The notes: generated from the sequence alone by a model not told the origin. DNA of 64,000 nt from Sinomonas cellulolyticus (GCF_014656475.1 NZ_BNCM01000006.1:124001-188000); one strand, 5' to 3'. Positions 43,148 to 52,583 are shown, counted from the first letter of the stretch. A program made the numbers and translations.

Positions 43148-44890
43148 CTAGGACAGTACTCCCACCGTGATCCGGTTCGGGGTCGCTGCGCCGAGGTGGA
43201 TGCGCTGGTGGGCCACCACGGTGTCCGACGAGTCGAGCGCCTTCGCGCCGGTGTTGAGGTTCCGGTCCCAGCGGGGGTGGCAGCTCGAGGTGATCTGGAC
43301 CCGCAGCCGGTCCCCGGCGGAGAAGGTGCAGGCGGTGCTCCACAGGCTCACCGTGTACTCCTCGACGGCGCCAGGCGTGAGGGGGCGTCGGGGCACGCCG
43401 GCGCGGAAGACGCCGTCGTGCGCGGACGCGTCCCGCCACGAGGCGCGGACGATCCCGTCGGTGAGCGACATCGAGCGCCCGTCGGGGGTGACCCGGCAGA
43501 GCCGCACGACGAAGTCGGTGTCGACGGCCGACGACGAGGCGTACAGGTGCGCCGTGACCTCGCCGAAGAGGGTGAGCGGCTCGGCGAGGGGCTCGGTGGT
43601 GAAGGTGAGGACGTCGTCGCGGGCCTCGACGGCGGACTGCTCCGCCGGTCCCGGGAAGTCGGCGCCGAGGTGCATCGTGGCACCCCCCGTGGACGGGACG
43701 GGATCGAGGGGGTCGTAGTCGTACTGCTCGGACGCGTCCTCGCCGGGCGCGTCGCCCAGAGTGCCGCCGGGGCCGAGGAAGAGCTCGCGGTGCCCGGTGG
43801 GCTCCGGCAGCTCCTCGAAGCCCCGCCACCGGTTCTCGCCCAGGACGTAGACGAGCACCGGCGGCACGGCGGGTTCGGGACCGCCCGCGAGCGTGTGCCG
43901 GAACCACTGCGCGTGGATCGAGGACAGGTCCCCGTAGGGGCCGAGGGCGGCCGCGGAGCCGCCGGGGAACGCGGCGTCCGGGAACAGGCCGGTGAAGCTC
44001 GCGTGGCTCCAGGGGCCCAGGATCAGGCGGGGCCGCGGCACCGACGGGTCGTGCCGGGCGGCGTCGAGCTGGAGCCGGTACTGCCCGAGGGTGTTGGGCA
44101 GGAAGATGTCGAACCATCCGCCGATGTGCAGGGTGGCCAGGGGCACCGGTGCGGACGCCGGCCAGTCCCACGCCTCGGACGCGTCCCCGCCCGGCTCGCC
44201 GCCGGCGGAGGGGATGATGAGGGACTCCATGAAGGTGCTCGCCCGGGACTTGAGGTCGTTCAGGGGCAGCGTGTCGTAGGCCGAGCCGTCTGCGAAGGAT
44301 GCGTCCAGCTCGCGCCACGCCTCGCTCTCGCGGCCCAGCCGGTCGGGATCGTCGGCGAACTCGCGGCGCAGCGCCTCGAGGGAGATGGAGCCGTGGCCCC
44401 AGCTCAGCCGGGAGCCGAGCTCGGACGCGCCGCCACGGAACAGGGCGCCGTTGTCCGCGCTGCCGGCGGCGCAGACCCCGGGGGCAAGCGCCGCGAGGCC
44501 GCGGGGAGCACGGCGCGCTGCGCGCCACTGCGACTCGGCGAAGTAGGAGCGGCCCCACATGCCCACCGTCCCCGAGGAGTACGGAAGGCGGGCGGCCCAC
44601 TCGACGGTCTCGGCGCCGTCGTCCGCCTCCTGGGCGCTCGGCGTGAACTCGCCGTCCGAGCCGAACCGGCCGCGGACGTCCTGGAGGATCACCGCGAAGC
44701 CCTCGGCGGCCACGGTGGCGGGGTTGAAGTAGGCCGAGTTGACGGACAGGTCGCGCCCATAGGGGGTGCGGGTCAGCAGGACGGGGAAGCGCTCGCCTTC
44801 AGCCAGCGGGCGGTAGACGGTGGAGCGGAGCACCGTCCCGTCGCTGAGCCGCGTCTCGACGCCGTTCTCGATGAGGACGCTGTAGGCCAC
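43148..44890 (-). CDS. CocE/NonD family hydrolase (X-Pro dipeptidyl-peptidase-like)
   Basis: A 580-residue serine hydrolase. The N-terminal catalytic domain has RTPYGRDLSV, DVRGRFGSDGEF and the nucleophile Ser115 in GMWGRSYFAESQW; the C-terminal jelly-roll domain has LRVQITSSCHPRWDRNLNTG near its end. Family members cleave acyl esters (cocaine esterase), beta-lactam side chains or X-Pro peptides. No signal peptide. GTG start, 3 bases after the MHS permease stop. The permease probably delivers its substrate or removes a product. Confidence 0.88.
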   Translation of the reverse strand: MAYSVLIENGVETRLSDGTVLRSTVYRPLAEGERFPVLLTRTPYGRDLSVNSAYFNPATVAAEGFAVILQDVRGRFGSDGEFTPSAQEADDGAETVEWAARLPYSSGTVGMWGRSYFAESQWRAARRAPRGLAALAPGVCAAGSADNGALFRGGASELGSRLSWGHGSISLEALRREFADDPDRLGRESEAWRELDASFADGSAYDTLPLNDLKSRASTFMESLIIPSAGGEPGGDASEAWDWPASAPVPLATLHIGGWFDIFLPNTLGQYRLQLDAARHDPSVPRPRLILGPWSHASFTGLFPDAAFPGGSAAALGPYGDLSSIHAQWFRHTLAGGPEPAVPPVLVYVLGENRWRGFEELPEPTGHRELFLGPGGTLGDAPGEDASEQYDYDPLDPVPSTGGATMHLGADFPGPAEQSAVEARDDVLTFTTEPLAEPLTLFGEVTAHLYASSSAVDTDFVVRLCRVTPDGRSMSLTDGIVRASWRDASAHDGVFRAGVPRRPLTPGAVEEYTVSLWSTACTFSAGDRLRVQITSSCHPRWDRNLNTGAKALDSSDTVVAHQRIHLGAATPNRITVGVLS

Positions 44891-44893
44891 CGC

Positions 44894-46237
44894 TCAGGCT
44901 CCCTTCCGGGTGCCGAGCTCATGGGTGTCGACCCGGTAGGTCTCGCGGACCCACAGAAGGGTCACGAGCGCCGAGAGGCAGCAGCAGACCGCGGTGAACA
45001 CCGCGACCGGCACCCAGCCGTCCGGGCCGGGGCGCACGACGGCGGCGGCGATCGTGGGCGCGAAGCCGGTGACGATGAGCCCGAGCTGCGAGGAGATGGC
45101 CGCGCCCGAGTACCGGATCCGGGTGGGGAACATCTCGGCGACGATCGCGGGGCCGAGGGGGTTCACCATGCCGTAGCCCACGACCATGACCAGGATCGAC
45201 GTGGCGAAGACGAGGGGCACGTCCTTCTGGGAGATCGACCAGAAGTAGGCGAAGATCGAGGCCGCGCAGATCAGGTTGCCCGCGATGAACACGGGCTTGC
45301 GGCCGATCCTGTCCGCGAGGATGCCGAACAGCGGCTGGGCGACGATGCCGAGGGCCGCGGTCACGATGGTGGTGGTGAGCATGACGCTGCTCGAGACGAG
45401 GTGGCCGTTGGTGGCGTAGGAGAGGCTGAAGGCCGAGACGATCGTGGACACGACCGCCCAGACGCCGAAGACGATGACTTTGATGACGGTGGGCCAGTAG
45501 TCGCGCAGCACGACCTTGAGGGGGAGCTCCTGCCGGGTCTCGCCGGCGTCCCGGGCTTCCTCGAACACCTCGGGCTCGGGCAGGCGGCGGCGGATCACGA
45601 AGCCGGCCACTGCGACCACGATGCTCGCGAGGAAGGGGATGCGCCACCCCCAGGCGATGAGGTCGGCCTGCGGCATGAAGGACACGAACAGGAAGGCGAG
45701 CGAGGCGAGCATGATGCCCGCCGCGGCGCCGGTGTTGACCCAGCTCGCGAAGAAGGCGCGCCGGCCCGCGGGGGCGTGCTCGAGGGAGAGCGTGACCGCT
45801 CCAACCGACTCGCCCGCGGCCGAGATGCCCTGGACCACGCGCAGCAGCACGAGCAGTATCGGGGCCGCCGCGCCGATCGCGGCGGTGGGCGGAAGGCAGC
45901 CGATGAGGAAGGTGGCGAGCCCCATGGAGACGAGGGTGAAGACGAGCATCTGCTTGCGGCCGATGCGGTCGCCGAAGTGGCCGATGAAGCCGGCGGCGAG
46001 CGGGCGGACCACGTAGCCGATGCCGAGGGTGGCCATCGAGAGGAACTGGCCGAGGAGCGGATCGATGCCCGGGAAGAAGATCTTGTTGAAGATCAGCGCG
46101 GAGGCCGAGCCGTAGATGAAGAAGTCGTAGTACTCGAGCGTGCTTCCGGCGAAGCTCGCCACGGCGGCCTTGCGGGCGTGCCTGCCCGGAACGGGGGCAG
46201 TCACCGTGCTGGCGGCTGAGGTGGGACCGGCGGTCAT
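44894..46237 (-). CDS. MFS transporter, metabolite:H+ symporter (MHS) family
   Basis: A 447-residue permease of the MHS branch (ShiA/ProP/KgtP-like): FAGSTLEYYDFFIYGSASAL in helix 1, GHFGDRIGRKQMLVFTLVSMG, VQGISAAGESVGAVTL and FGILADRIGRKPVF. MHS carriers import carboxylates or zwitterions. First gene of the leftward unit and divergent from the PaaX-type regulator, 126 bases between starts. Confidence 0.9.
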   Translation of the reverse strand: MTAGPTSAASTVTAPVPGRHARKAAVASFAGSTLEYYDFFIYGSASALIFNKIFFPGIDPLLGQFLSMATLGIGYVVRPLAAGFIGHFGDRIGRKQMLVFTLVSMGLATFLIGCLPPTAAIGAAAPILLVLLRVVQGISAAGESVGAVTLSLEHAPAGRRAFFASWVNTGAAAGIMLASLAFLFVSFMPQADLIAWGWRIPFLASIVVAVAGFVIRRRLPEPEVFEEARDAGETRQELPLKVVLRDYWPTVIKVIVFGVWAVVSTIVSAFSLSYATNGHLVSSSVMLTTTIVTAALGIVAQPLFGILADRIGRKPVFIAGNLICAASIFAYFWSISQKDVPLVFATSILVMVVGYGMVNPLGPAIVAEMFPTRIRYSGAAISSQLGLIVTGFAPTIAAAVVRPGPDGWVPVAVFTAVCCCLSALVTLLWVRETYRVDTHELGTRKGA

Positions 46238-46363
46238 GCGGATCTCCTGGGAGGACGACGTTGTCAGGGTATGTGGTGCGCGTCACCTGCATCTATCGTT
46301 GCGTTAAAACCTGCGGTCGTCAATAAAAGTGCAAAGTTTCTTCCTGCCTGAAAGGATGTGGGG

Positions 46364-47269
46364 GTGCGCTACGACGGACAGGGGCGGCCCGGTGCCGCGA
46401 TAGTTGACTTCCCCCGGCCCCAGCGGGGAGGGGCGAGCCAGCACCTGCTCGTGAGCATGCTCGGCGAGTTCTGGCGCAGCACCGACCTGTGGCTCCCCGC
46501 GCGCGCGATCACCCGCCTCGCGGAGGACGTGGGGCTGAGCCGTCCCGCCGTGGCGACCGCGCTGAGCCGCCTCGCCGCCCGGGGGGTTCTCGAGAACGAC
46601 GGCGCCGGGCGCGCCTCGCGCTACCGGTTCACGGCGGCCGCCCGGGCCAGGCTCGTGATCGGGACCCAGGAGGTGGGCCGGTTCGGCGATCCCGCGGTCG
46701 CCTGGGACAGGCGGTGGACCGCCGTGGCGTTCTCTGTGCCCGAGTCGGAGCGCGAGGTGCGCGAGGCCTTCCGCGCCCGCCTCAAGTGGCTCGGGTTCGC
46801 GCCCGTCTACGGCGCCCTCTGGTTCTCGCCGCGCGACAGGACCGAGCAGGTGCGTGAGATCGCCGAGGCCTACGGAGTCGAGGACTACATGGTGTTCCGG
46901 GTGGACGACGGCGGATTCGACGGCCGCCGTCCGGCCATCGTCGACACGGCCGAGCCCCCGCGGCGCTACGCCGAGTTCGCCGATGCCAACGAGGCACGGC
47001 TTGCGCGGCTGCGCGTTGGGAAGGTGGAGCCCGCCGAAGGATTCCGGATGCGCGTGGAGGTGCTCGACGCGTGGCGCGCCTTCCCCTGGGACGATCCGGG
47101 CATGCCGTACGAGCTGCTCCCGGACGACTGGCCGCTCCTGCGCGCCCGGGAGTCCTTCGTGGGGGTGTTCACCGCGACCGCCCCCCTCGCGGAACGCCAC
47201 GTCCGCGCGGTGCTCCGCGCCCTCGCGCCCGAGGCGGAGGCCGGCGTCGTGGTCCCCGCGAGGCCCTGA
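46364..47269 (+). CDS. PaaX-like transcriptional regulator
   Basis: A 301-residue PaaX-family protein: N-terminal winged helix (SQHLLVSMLGEFWRSTDLWL, then GLSRPAVATALSRLAARGVL) and the PaaX central and C-terminal domains (WTAVAFSVPESEREVREAFRA, LKWLGFAPVYGALWFSP). PaaX in E. coli senses phenylacetyl-CoA. GTG at 46364 is favoured because AAAGGA sits 7 bases before it; another GTG 6 bases earlier has no room for a site. It probably controls the divergent MHS-CocE-DUF3237 unit. Confidence 0.87.
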   Translation: MRYDGQGRPGAAIVDFPRPQRGGASQHLLVSMLGEFWRSTDLWLPARAITRLAEDVGLSRPAVATALSRLAARGVLENDGAGRASRYRFTAAARARLVIGTQEVGRFGDPAVAWDRRWTAVAFSVPESEREVREAFRARLKWLGFAPVYGALWFSPRDRTEQVREIAEAYGVEDYMVFRVDDGGFDGRRPAIVDTAEPPRRYAEFADANEARLARLRVGKVEPAEGFRMRVEVLDAWRAFPWDDPGMPYELLPDDWPLLRARESFVGVFTATAPLAERHVRAVLRALAPEAEAGVVVPARP

Positions 47270-47273
47270 GCGC

Positions 47274-47302
47274 TTGACCTTTATACCCTAGGGGGGTATG
47301 TT
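47274..47302 (+). promoter_or_regulatory. promoter of the copper ATPase operon
   Basis: TTGACC (47274-47279), 17-base spacer, TATGTT (47297-47302): a near-consensus housekeeping promoter whose spacer and -10 are covered by the CsoR-like palindrome. It begins immediately after the PaaX-type gene's stop. Confidence 0.7.
47283..47299. promoter_or_regulatory. CsoR-like copper operator
   Basis: ATACCCTAGGGGGGTAT: inverted repeat with a G-tract centre, matching the TACCC...GGGTA form of CsoR operators, placed over the spacer and -10 of the copper ATPase promoter. No csoR gene is in the window. Confidence 0.75.
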
Positions 47303-47405
47303 CGAAGTGCGCTGTCAGCGATGTACACGGTCCGGGGGCGCCCCCGCTACCGCCGATCGCCCCACAGCCCGAACTGACCCTCCTGAGGAAAGAACGGGTA
47401 GAACG

Positions 47406-49544
47406 GTGAACCAGCACACGCACGAGCACCACCACGAGGCAGGCTCAACCCTGCAGCACGAGCACGGCCCCCACGGGGAGCATCCCGAGGACATGACGGC
47501 CCAGCTCCATGCAGGCCACGGCGACCCCCATGCGATGCACACCCACGGGGAGCACGCCGGCCATTCGGTGGCCATGTTCCGGGACAGGTTCTGGCTGACG
47601 CTGGCGCTCTCGGTCGTCGTCGTGATCTTCAGCCCCATGTTCTGGCACCTCTTCGGCGGCATGCCGCCCGCCTTCCCGGGCAGCGCGTGGATCGGTCCCG
47701 TCCTCGGCACCGTCATCTTCGTCTACGGCGGCATGCCGTTCTTGAAGGGCGGCGCCAGCGAGCTCCGGTCACGCACGCCCGGCATGATGCTGCTGATCGC
47801 CATGGCCATCACGGTCGCGTTCCTCGCCTCGTGGGCCACGAGCCTGAAGATCGGCGGATTCGACCTCGATTTCTGGTGGGAGCTCGCGCTCCTCGTGACC
47901 ATCATGCTGCTCGGCCACTGGCTCGAGATGCGCGCCCTCGGCGCCTCCCGGGGCGCCCTCGAGGCCCTCGCCGCGCTCCTGCCCGATGAGGCGGAGCGCG
48001 TCCTGCCCGACGGCGGGACGGAGACCGTCCCGGCGGCGCAGCTTGCCCCCGGAGACCTCGTCCTCGTCCGCGCCGGCGGCCGGCTCCCTGCCGATGGCCG
48101 GATCGAGGCCGGCACCGCCGAGCTCGACGAGTCGATGATCACCGGCGAGTCCCGGACCGTCTCGCGGGGCCCGGGCGAGGCCGTCGTGGCCGGCACCGTC
48201 GCCACCGACACGAGCGTGCGCGTCCGCGTTGAGGCCGTGGGGGAGTCGACGGCGCTCGCGGGCATCCAGCGCATGGTCGCCGATGCGCAGGCCTCCTCCT
48301 CGCGCGCTCAGGCCCTCGCGGACAGGGCCGCCGCCTTCCTCTTCTACTTCGCCTCCGGCGCCGGCATCCTGACCTTCATCGCGTGGACCCTCCTCGGGCA
48401 GCTGCCGACGGCCGTGACCGCCACCGTGACCGTCCTTGTCATCGCCTGCCCGCACGCGCTCGGCCTGGCCATCCCGCTCGTCATCGCCATCTCGACGGAA
48501 CGCGCGGCCAAGGGCGGCGTCCTCGTCAAGGACCGCCTGGCGCTCGAGCGCATGCGCACCGTGACCGCCGTCCTCTTCGACAAGACCGGCACCCTGACCA
48601 AGGGCGAGCCCGAGCTCGTGGGCCTCGCCGCCGTCGGGCCGGACGAGGACCGCATGCTCGCGCTCGCTGCGGCCGCCGAGTCCGAGAGCGAGCATCCCCT
48701 CGCCCGCGCCATCGTGCGGGCTGCCGCCGAGCGCGGCGTGAGCGTGCCCGCCGCGCATGAGAGCCAGATGCAGCCCGGGCGCGGCGTCCGTGCCCGGGTC
48801 CAGGACTCCACCGGCGAGGCCCTGGTCCAGATCGGCGGCCCGGCCCTGCTGGCCGAGCAGGGCGTGGAAAGCCCGGGAGAGCTCCGGGACGCGGTGGGCC
48901 GTTGGACGGCCCGCGGCGCCTCGATCCTCCATGTCCTCCGCGACGGAGAGGTGATCGGCGCCCTCGCCCTCGAGGACTCGGTGCGCCAGGAGTCCCGCAC
49001 CGCGGTCGCGGCCCTGCGCGAGCGGGGCATCCGCGTCGCGATGATCACCGGCGACGCCCAGCAGGTCGCCGACGCCGTGGCGGAGGACCTCGGCATCGAC
49101 GAGGTGTTCGCGCAGGTCCTCCCGCAGGACAAGGACCAGAAGGTCGCCGAGCTCCAGGCGCGCGGGCTGAAGGTCGCGATGGTCGGCGACGGCGTCAACG
49201 ACGCCCCCGCCCTTGCCCGCGCCGATGTGGGCATCGCCATCGGTGCCGGCACCGACGTCGCCATCGAGTCGGCAGGTGTGGTCCTGGCCGGCAACGATCC
49301 CCGCTCGGTGGTCTCCGTCGTCGAACTCTCCCGCGCCAGCTACCGCAAGATGTGGCAGAACCTCGTGTGGGCCACGGGATACAACGTCATCACCGTGCCC
49401 CTTGCAGCCGGTGTCCTCGCGTTCGCCGGAGTCATGCTCTCGCCCGCCGTCGGAGCCGTGCTCATGTCCCTCTCCACGATCGTCGTGGCGCTCAACGCGC
49501 AGCTGCTGCGGCGGCTCGACCTTGACCCCCGGAAGATCGCGTAG
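47406..49544 (+). CDS. copB: copper-translocating P1B-type ATPase, CopB (CPH) class
   Basis: A 712-residue heavy-metal ATPase that exports copper (or silver). The first ~55 residues are His-rich (HTHEHHHEAG, HGPHGEHPED, HGEHAGHS) in place of CxxC heavy-metal domains. Motifs: ITGESRTV, the ion-binding IACPHALGLAIPLV (CPH, CopB class), phosphorylation site DKTGTLTKG, SESEHPLARA and GDGVNDAPALARADVG. GTG start with GAGGAAAG upstream. First gene of a four-gene rightward operon under the CsoR-like operator. Confidence 0.92.
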   Translation: MNQHTHEHHHEAGSTLQHEHGPHGEHPEDMTAQLHAGHGDPHAMHTHGEHAGHSVAMFRDRFWLTLALSVVVVIFSPMFWHLFGGMPPAFPGSAWIGPVLGTVIFVYGGMPFLKGGASELRSRTPGMMLLIAMAITVAFLASWATSLKIGGFDLDFWWELALLVTIMLLGHWLEMRALGASRGALEALAALLPDEAERVLPDGGTETVPAAQLAPGDLVLVRAGGRLPADGRIEAGTAELDESMITGESRTVSRGPGEAVVAGTVATDTSVRVRVEAVGESTALAGIQRMVADAQASSSRAQALADRAAAFLFYFASGAGILTFIAWTLLGQLPTAVTATVTVLVIACPHALGLAIPLVIAISTERAAKGGVLVKDRLALERMRTVTAVLFDKTGTLTKGEPELVGLAAVGPDEDRMLALAAAAESESEHPLARAIVRAAAERGVSVPAAHESQMQPGRGVRARVQDSTGEALVQIGGPALLAEQGVESPGELRDAVGRWTARGASILHVLRDGEVIGALALEDSVRQESRTAVAALRERGIRVAMITGDAQQVADAVAEDLGIDEVFAQVLPQDKDQKVAELQARGLKVAMVGDGVNDAPALARADVGIAIGAGTDVAIESAGVVLAGNDPRSVVSVVELSRASYRKMWQNLVWATGYNVITVPLAAGVLAFAGVMLSPAVGAVLMSLSTIVVALNAQLLRRLDLDPRKIA

Positions 49545-49556
49545 AGCGGGGGATTC

Positions 49557-50108
49557 GTGACGCTGAAACCGCTCCACCCCCGAGTGCGGGCCCTCAGCCC
49601 CTGGTGGGCGCACGGCCTGTGGCGAGCCACGCGGCTCGTGCTGCTCGTGGGCGCAGTCACGGCCGGGCTCCTGGGGATGCATGTGCTGGCCCCCGGCTCC
49701 ATGGCAGCCGCGCTCGCCAGCCCTGTCACGATCACGGCTGAGGAACCGCCCGCGTCCCTTCACGGCTCTGCCGCTGTGCAGGGGCCGGCGACGAACACGG
49801 CGATCATCCCGACCTCCCATGCGGCTCACGCCAAGGGTGGCGCGCACCGCGTTGGTGCGGTCCAGAGCGTCGGTGCTACTCCCGCCGTCCCGCCCGCCAG
49901 CGTCTGCTCCCACGGGAAGCACGCACCTGTCGGCGCTGCAGCACACTGCACTCCGGCGCTCGGGGCCCTGCCCCCGGGACCGCCGTCCGCCGTCGTCCTC
50001 GAGCGCTCGGATGCGCTGCAGAGCGCACTTCCCACAGCTGTGCCGGGTGCTGTGCGGGCACGTGCCCCCGTCCCGGACCTCGCAGAACTCTCCGTCAGCA
50101 GGACGTGA
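49557..50108 (+). CDS. DUF6153-like membrane/exported protein
   Basis: A 183-residue protein with one hydrophobic helix (RLVLLVGAVTAGLLGMHVLA) and an extracytoplasmic Ala/Pro-rich tail containing His and Cys (TSHAAHAKGGAHR, VCSHGKHAPVGAAAHC). This is the DUF6153 pattern. Copper contact by the His/Cys/Met residues is an inference from the operon. GTG start 12 bases after the ATPase stop. Confidence 0.65.
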   Translation: MTLKPLHPRVRALSPWWAHGLWRATRLVLLVGAVTAGLLGMHVLAPGSMAAALASPVTITAEEPPASLHGSAAVQGPATNTAIIPTSHAAHAKGGAHRVGAVQSVGATPAVPPASVCSHGKHAPVGAAAHCTPALGALPPGPPSAVVLERSDALQSALPTAVPGAVRARAPVPDLAELSVSRT

Positions 50109-50157
50109 GTCGGGCCCACTGCCCAACCTGCCGTCTCCACTGATCGGAAAGACTTCC

Positions 50158-51048
50158 ATGAACGCCAAGACCTCAGCCCTGCCTGCCGCTGCCCTCCTCG
50201 CCCTGGCACTGACCGGGTGCAGCGCCGCTCCCTCCACCACCGCCTCCCTCACGAGCCCGGAAGGCCACACCTCGCCCAAATCCCTGCCGGGAGGGCACGT
50301 CCACGGCCTCGCCGCCACTGCGGACGGCTCCACACTGCTCATCGGGACCCACCACGGAGTGTTCGACATGTCCGGCGCGTCAGCCGCAGGCACCGCCGCC
50401 CTGCAGCCCTTGGGGGCGCCCGACGACTTCATGGGCTTCGTGGGCGATCCCGCCGGCACGCTCTGGGCCTCCGGCCACCCCGGTCCCGGATCGGCCAAGA
50501 AGAATCCGCTCGGCCTCATGCGCTCGGTGGACGGCGGCAGGACGTGGACCACCGTGTCCAACGAGGGAGCCTCGGACTTCCACGCGCTGACCGTCACGAA
50601 GTCCGGCCTCGTCGGGTTCGACGGAACCCTCAAGCGCACGGCGGACGGGACCTCCTGGAGCAATAGCGCCGCGAGCATCCATCCCGCGGCGCTCGCCGGC
50701 CACGCCGCGACGGACACCGTTCTGGCGACCACCGAGGAGGGCCTCTTCGCCTCGCCGGACGGCGGAGCAACATGGGGCGCCGTGCCCAATGCTCCGCTGC
50801 TGCAGTTCGCGGCCTTCGCCGACGCCCGGCGCGCCGTCGGGGTGGCCCCCGACGGCGCGGTCTACTCGAGCGGGGACGCCGGCACTACATGGGCGCCGAC
50901 CGGCCGCGTGGAGAGTGCCGTCGAGGCCATCACCGCTGTTGCCTCCGGGGGGCCTGTGCGGATGTGGGCCGCTACCGACAAGGGGCTCCTCGAGTCCCGC
51001 GACGGCGGTGCGACCTTCTCCGCCTACGCGGCCGGGAGTGCCTCATGA
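50158..51048 (+). CDS. BNR-repeat lipoprotein (F510_1955-type, sialidase-like propeller)
   Basis: A 296-residue lipoprotein: signal ending LALTGC, then a beta-propeller with four Asp-box repeats (RSVDGGRTWT, ASPDGGATWG, SSGDAGTTWA, ESRDGGATFS). The catalytic Arg triad of true sialidases is not evident, so a binding or scaffold role is likelier than glycan cleavage. The motif GGHVHGLAATADG at the start of the propeller is His-rich. Its stop overlaps the multicopper oxidase start (ATGA), tying it to copper handling. Confidence 0.8.
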   Translation: MNAKTSALPAAALLALALTGCSAAPSTTASLTSPEGHTSPKSLPGGHVHGLAATADGSTLLIGTHHGVFDMSGASAAGTAALQPLGAPDDFMGFVGDPAGTLWASGHPGPGSAKKNPLGLMRSVDGGRTWTTVSNEGASDFHALTVTKSGLVGFDGTLKRTADGTSWSNSAASIHPAALAGHAATDTVLATTEEGLFASPDGGATWGAVPNAPLLQFAAFADARRAVGVAPDGAVYSSGDAGTTWAPTGRVESAVEAITAVASGGPVRMWAATDKGLLESRDGGATFSAYAAGSAS

Positions 51049-52583
51049 ACTCGCTGACAGCACAGGGGCTGCCCCGCCGGACCTTCCTGGGAGTGACGCT
51101 GGGCGCTGCATCGGCCGCGCTGCTCGCCGCTTGCAGCACGCCGTCGGACGGTTCAGCACCGTCCGCGGTCCGCCGCGTCATGTCCACGGATGAGGCGGTC
51201 CGGGCCGCGGAAGCAGCCCGGCCCTCGTCCGGGCGCACTGTCTCGGCGAGCCTGCGGGCCGCCCCGCTCACCGCCAACCTGGCCGGCAAGCCTGTGCAGA
51301 CCTGGGGCTACAACGACGCGATCAACGGGTCGCTGCTGCGCGGATCCGTGGGCGACAGGCTCGAGGTGGCCCTCGAGAACGCGCTTCCGGAGCCGACCGT
51401 GGTCCACTGGCACGGACTCGCCCTCGCCAACGACCAGGACGGGGTCGAGATGCTCACGCAGAAGGACGTCGCGGCCGGGGGATCCTTCAGCTACGGATTC
51501 CGCCTCGCGCACCCGGGCACGTACTGGTACCACTCCCACGTGGAGCTCCAGCGCGAGCGCGGCCTCTACGGCCCGCTCGTCGTCGACGACCCCTCCGAGA
51601 CGAAGGATTGGGACCACGAGTGGGTCATCGTGCTCGACGACTGGATGGACGGTGTGACCGGCACCCCGGAGGACGTCCTCAAGGAGCTCTCCGGCGGGAT
51701 GGGCGGTGGCATGTCCGGCGGCATGGGCGGGATGCAGCACAGCGGCACGTACATGGCCATGGGCTCGATGAGCGACTTCCTCGGCGGCGACGCCGGAGAC
51801 GTCCGCTACCCGCTGCACCTCTTCAATGGCCGTACCCCCGAGGATCCGGACACCGTCACGGCCAAGCCGGGTGACCGCGTCCGCCTGCGGCTCATCAACG
51901 CCGGGGGCGACACCGCCTACCGTGTCGGCGCCCCGGGGCTGAAGCTCACGGTGACCCACACCGACGGGTACCCCGTCGAGCGCAAGGACGTCGACGCCGT
52001 CGTGCTCGGCATGGGGGAGCGGATCGACGCCCTCCTCACCGTCCCCGCCGGATGGACGCCCCTCATGGCGCGCCCCGAGGGCAAGGCCGGGCTCGCCCTC
52101 GGCCGGATCAGCACCGGGAGCGGGAAAGAGCCCGACCCCGCCGCGCTGCCGGCACGCCTCGGCGGCATGGTGGTCGACGGCGGCCAGCTCAGCTCCGCCT
52201 CGACCGTGCGCCTGGCTTCCCGCTCGGTCGACGTCAAGCACACGGTCCGGCTTACGGGTTCGATGATGGCGTACGACTGGGGCCTCAATGGCCGGCGTTT
52301 CGACATGGCAAACCCCTACGAGGGTGCGCTCGAGGTCCGGCAGGGGCAGAGGGTCCAGATCGACTTCGTCAACGAGGGCATGATGTGGCACCCCATGCAC
52401 GTGCACGGGCACACGTTCCAGGTCGGTGATGCGGGCGCCCGGAAGGACACCGTGATCGTGCGCCCGGGCCGGACCGTGAGCGTGTTCCTCGACGCCGACA
52501 ATCCGGGCCAGTGGCTGTACCACTGCCACAACGCGTACCACGCGGCGCGGGGGATGATGGGAGTGCTGAGCTACGTGGCGTAG
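51045..52583 (+). CDS. Tat-exported, Met-rich multicopper oxidase (copper resistance type)
   Basis: A 512-residue oxidase with a twin-arginine signal (LPRRTFLGVTLGAASAALL) and lipobox LLAAC. Copper motifs: VVHWHGLAL, YWYHSHVELQRERGLYG, HPMHVHGHTF and WLYHCHNAYHAARGMMG. A Gly/Met-rich loop (GGMGGGMSGGMGGMQH and MAMGSM, bases ~51695-51770) resembles the Cu(I)-collecting segments of CopA/CueO. It probably oxidises Cu(I) to Cu(II) outside the membrane. Fourth gene of the copB operon. Confidence 0.92.
   Translation: MNSLTAQGLPRRTFLGVTLGAASAALLAACSTPSDGSAPSAVRRVMSTDEAVRAAEAARPSSGRTVSASLRAAPLTANLAGKPVQTWGYNDAINGSLLRGSVGDRLEVALENALPEPTVVHWHGLALANDQDGVEMLTQKDVAAGGSFSYGFRLAHPGTYWYHSHVELQRERGLYGPLVVDDPSETKDWDHEWVIVLDDWMDGVTGTPEDVLKELSGGMGGGMSGGMGGMQHSGTYMAMGSMSDFLGGDAGDVRYPLHLFNGRTPEDPDTVTAKPGDRVRLRLINAGGDTAYRVGAPGLKLTVTHTDGYPVERKDVDAVVLGMGERIDALLTVPAGWTPLMARPEGKAGLALGRISTGSGKEPDPAALPARLGGMVVDGGQLSSASTVRLASRSVDVKHTVRLTGSMMAYDWGLNGRRFDMANPYEGALEVRQGQRVQIDFVNEGMMWHPMHVHGHTFQVGDAGARKDTVIVRPGRTVSVFLDADNPGQWLYHCHNAYHAARGMMGVLSYVA

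Noticed and set aside
43196..46219. A 1007-codon rightward open frame opposite the CocE and MHS genes
   Set aside because: Composition is Arg/Gly/Glu-rich without any domain, and it is fully antisense to two well-supported genes; a typical shadow in high-GC DNA.
46238..46363. A PaaX operator in the divergent gap
   Set aside because: The region is AT-richer and must hold promoters, but I could not find a convincing inverted repeat.
47769..50789. A 1006-codon leftward open frame opposite the copper operon
   Set aside because: Antisense to the ATPase with all its motifs; no family resemblance, Asp/Gly/His-rich artefact.
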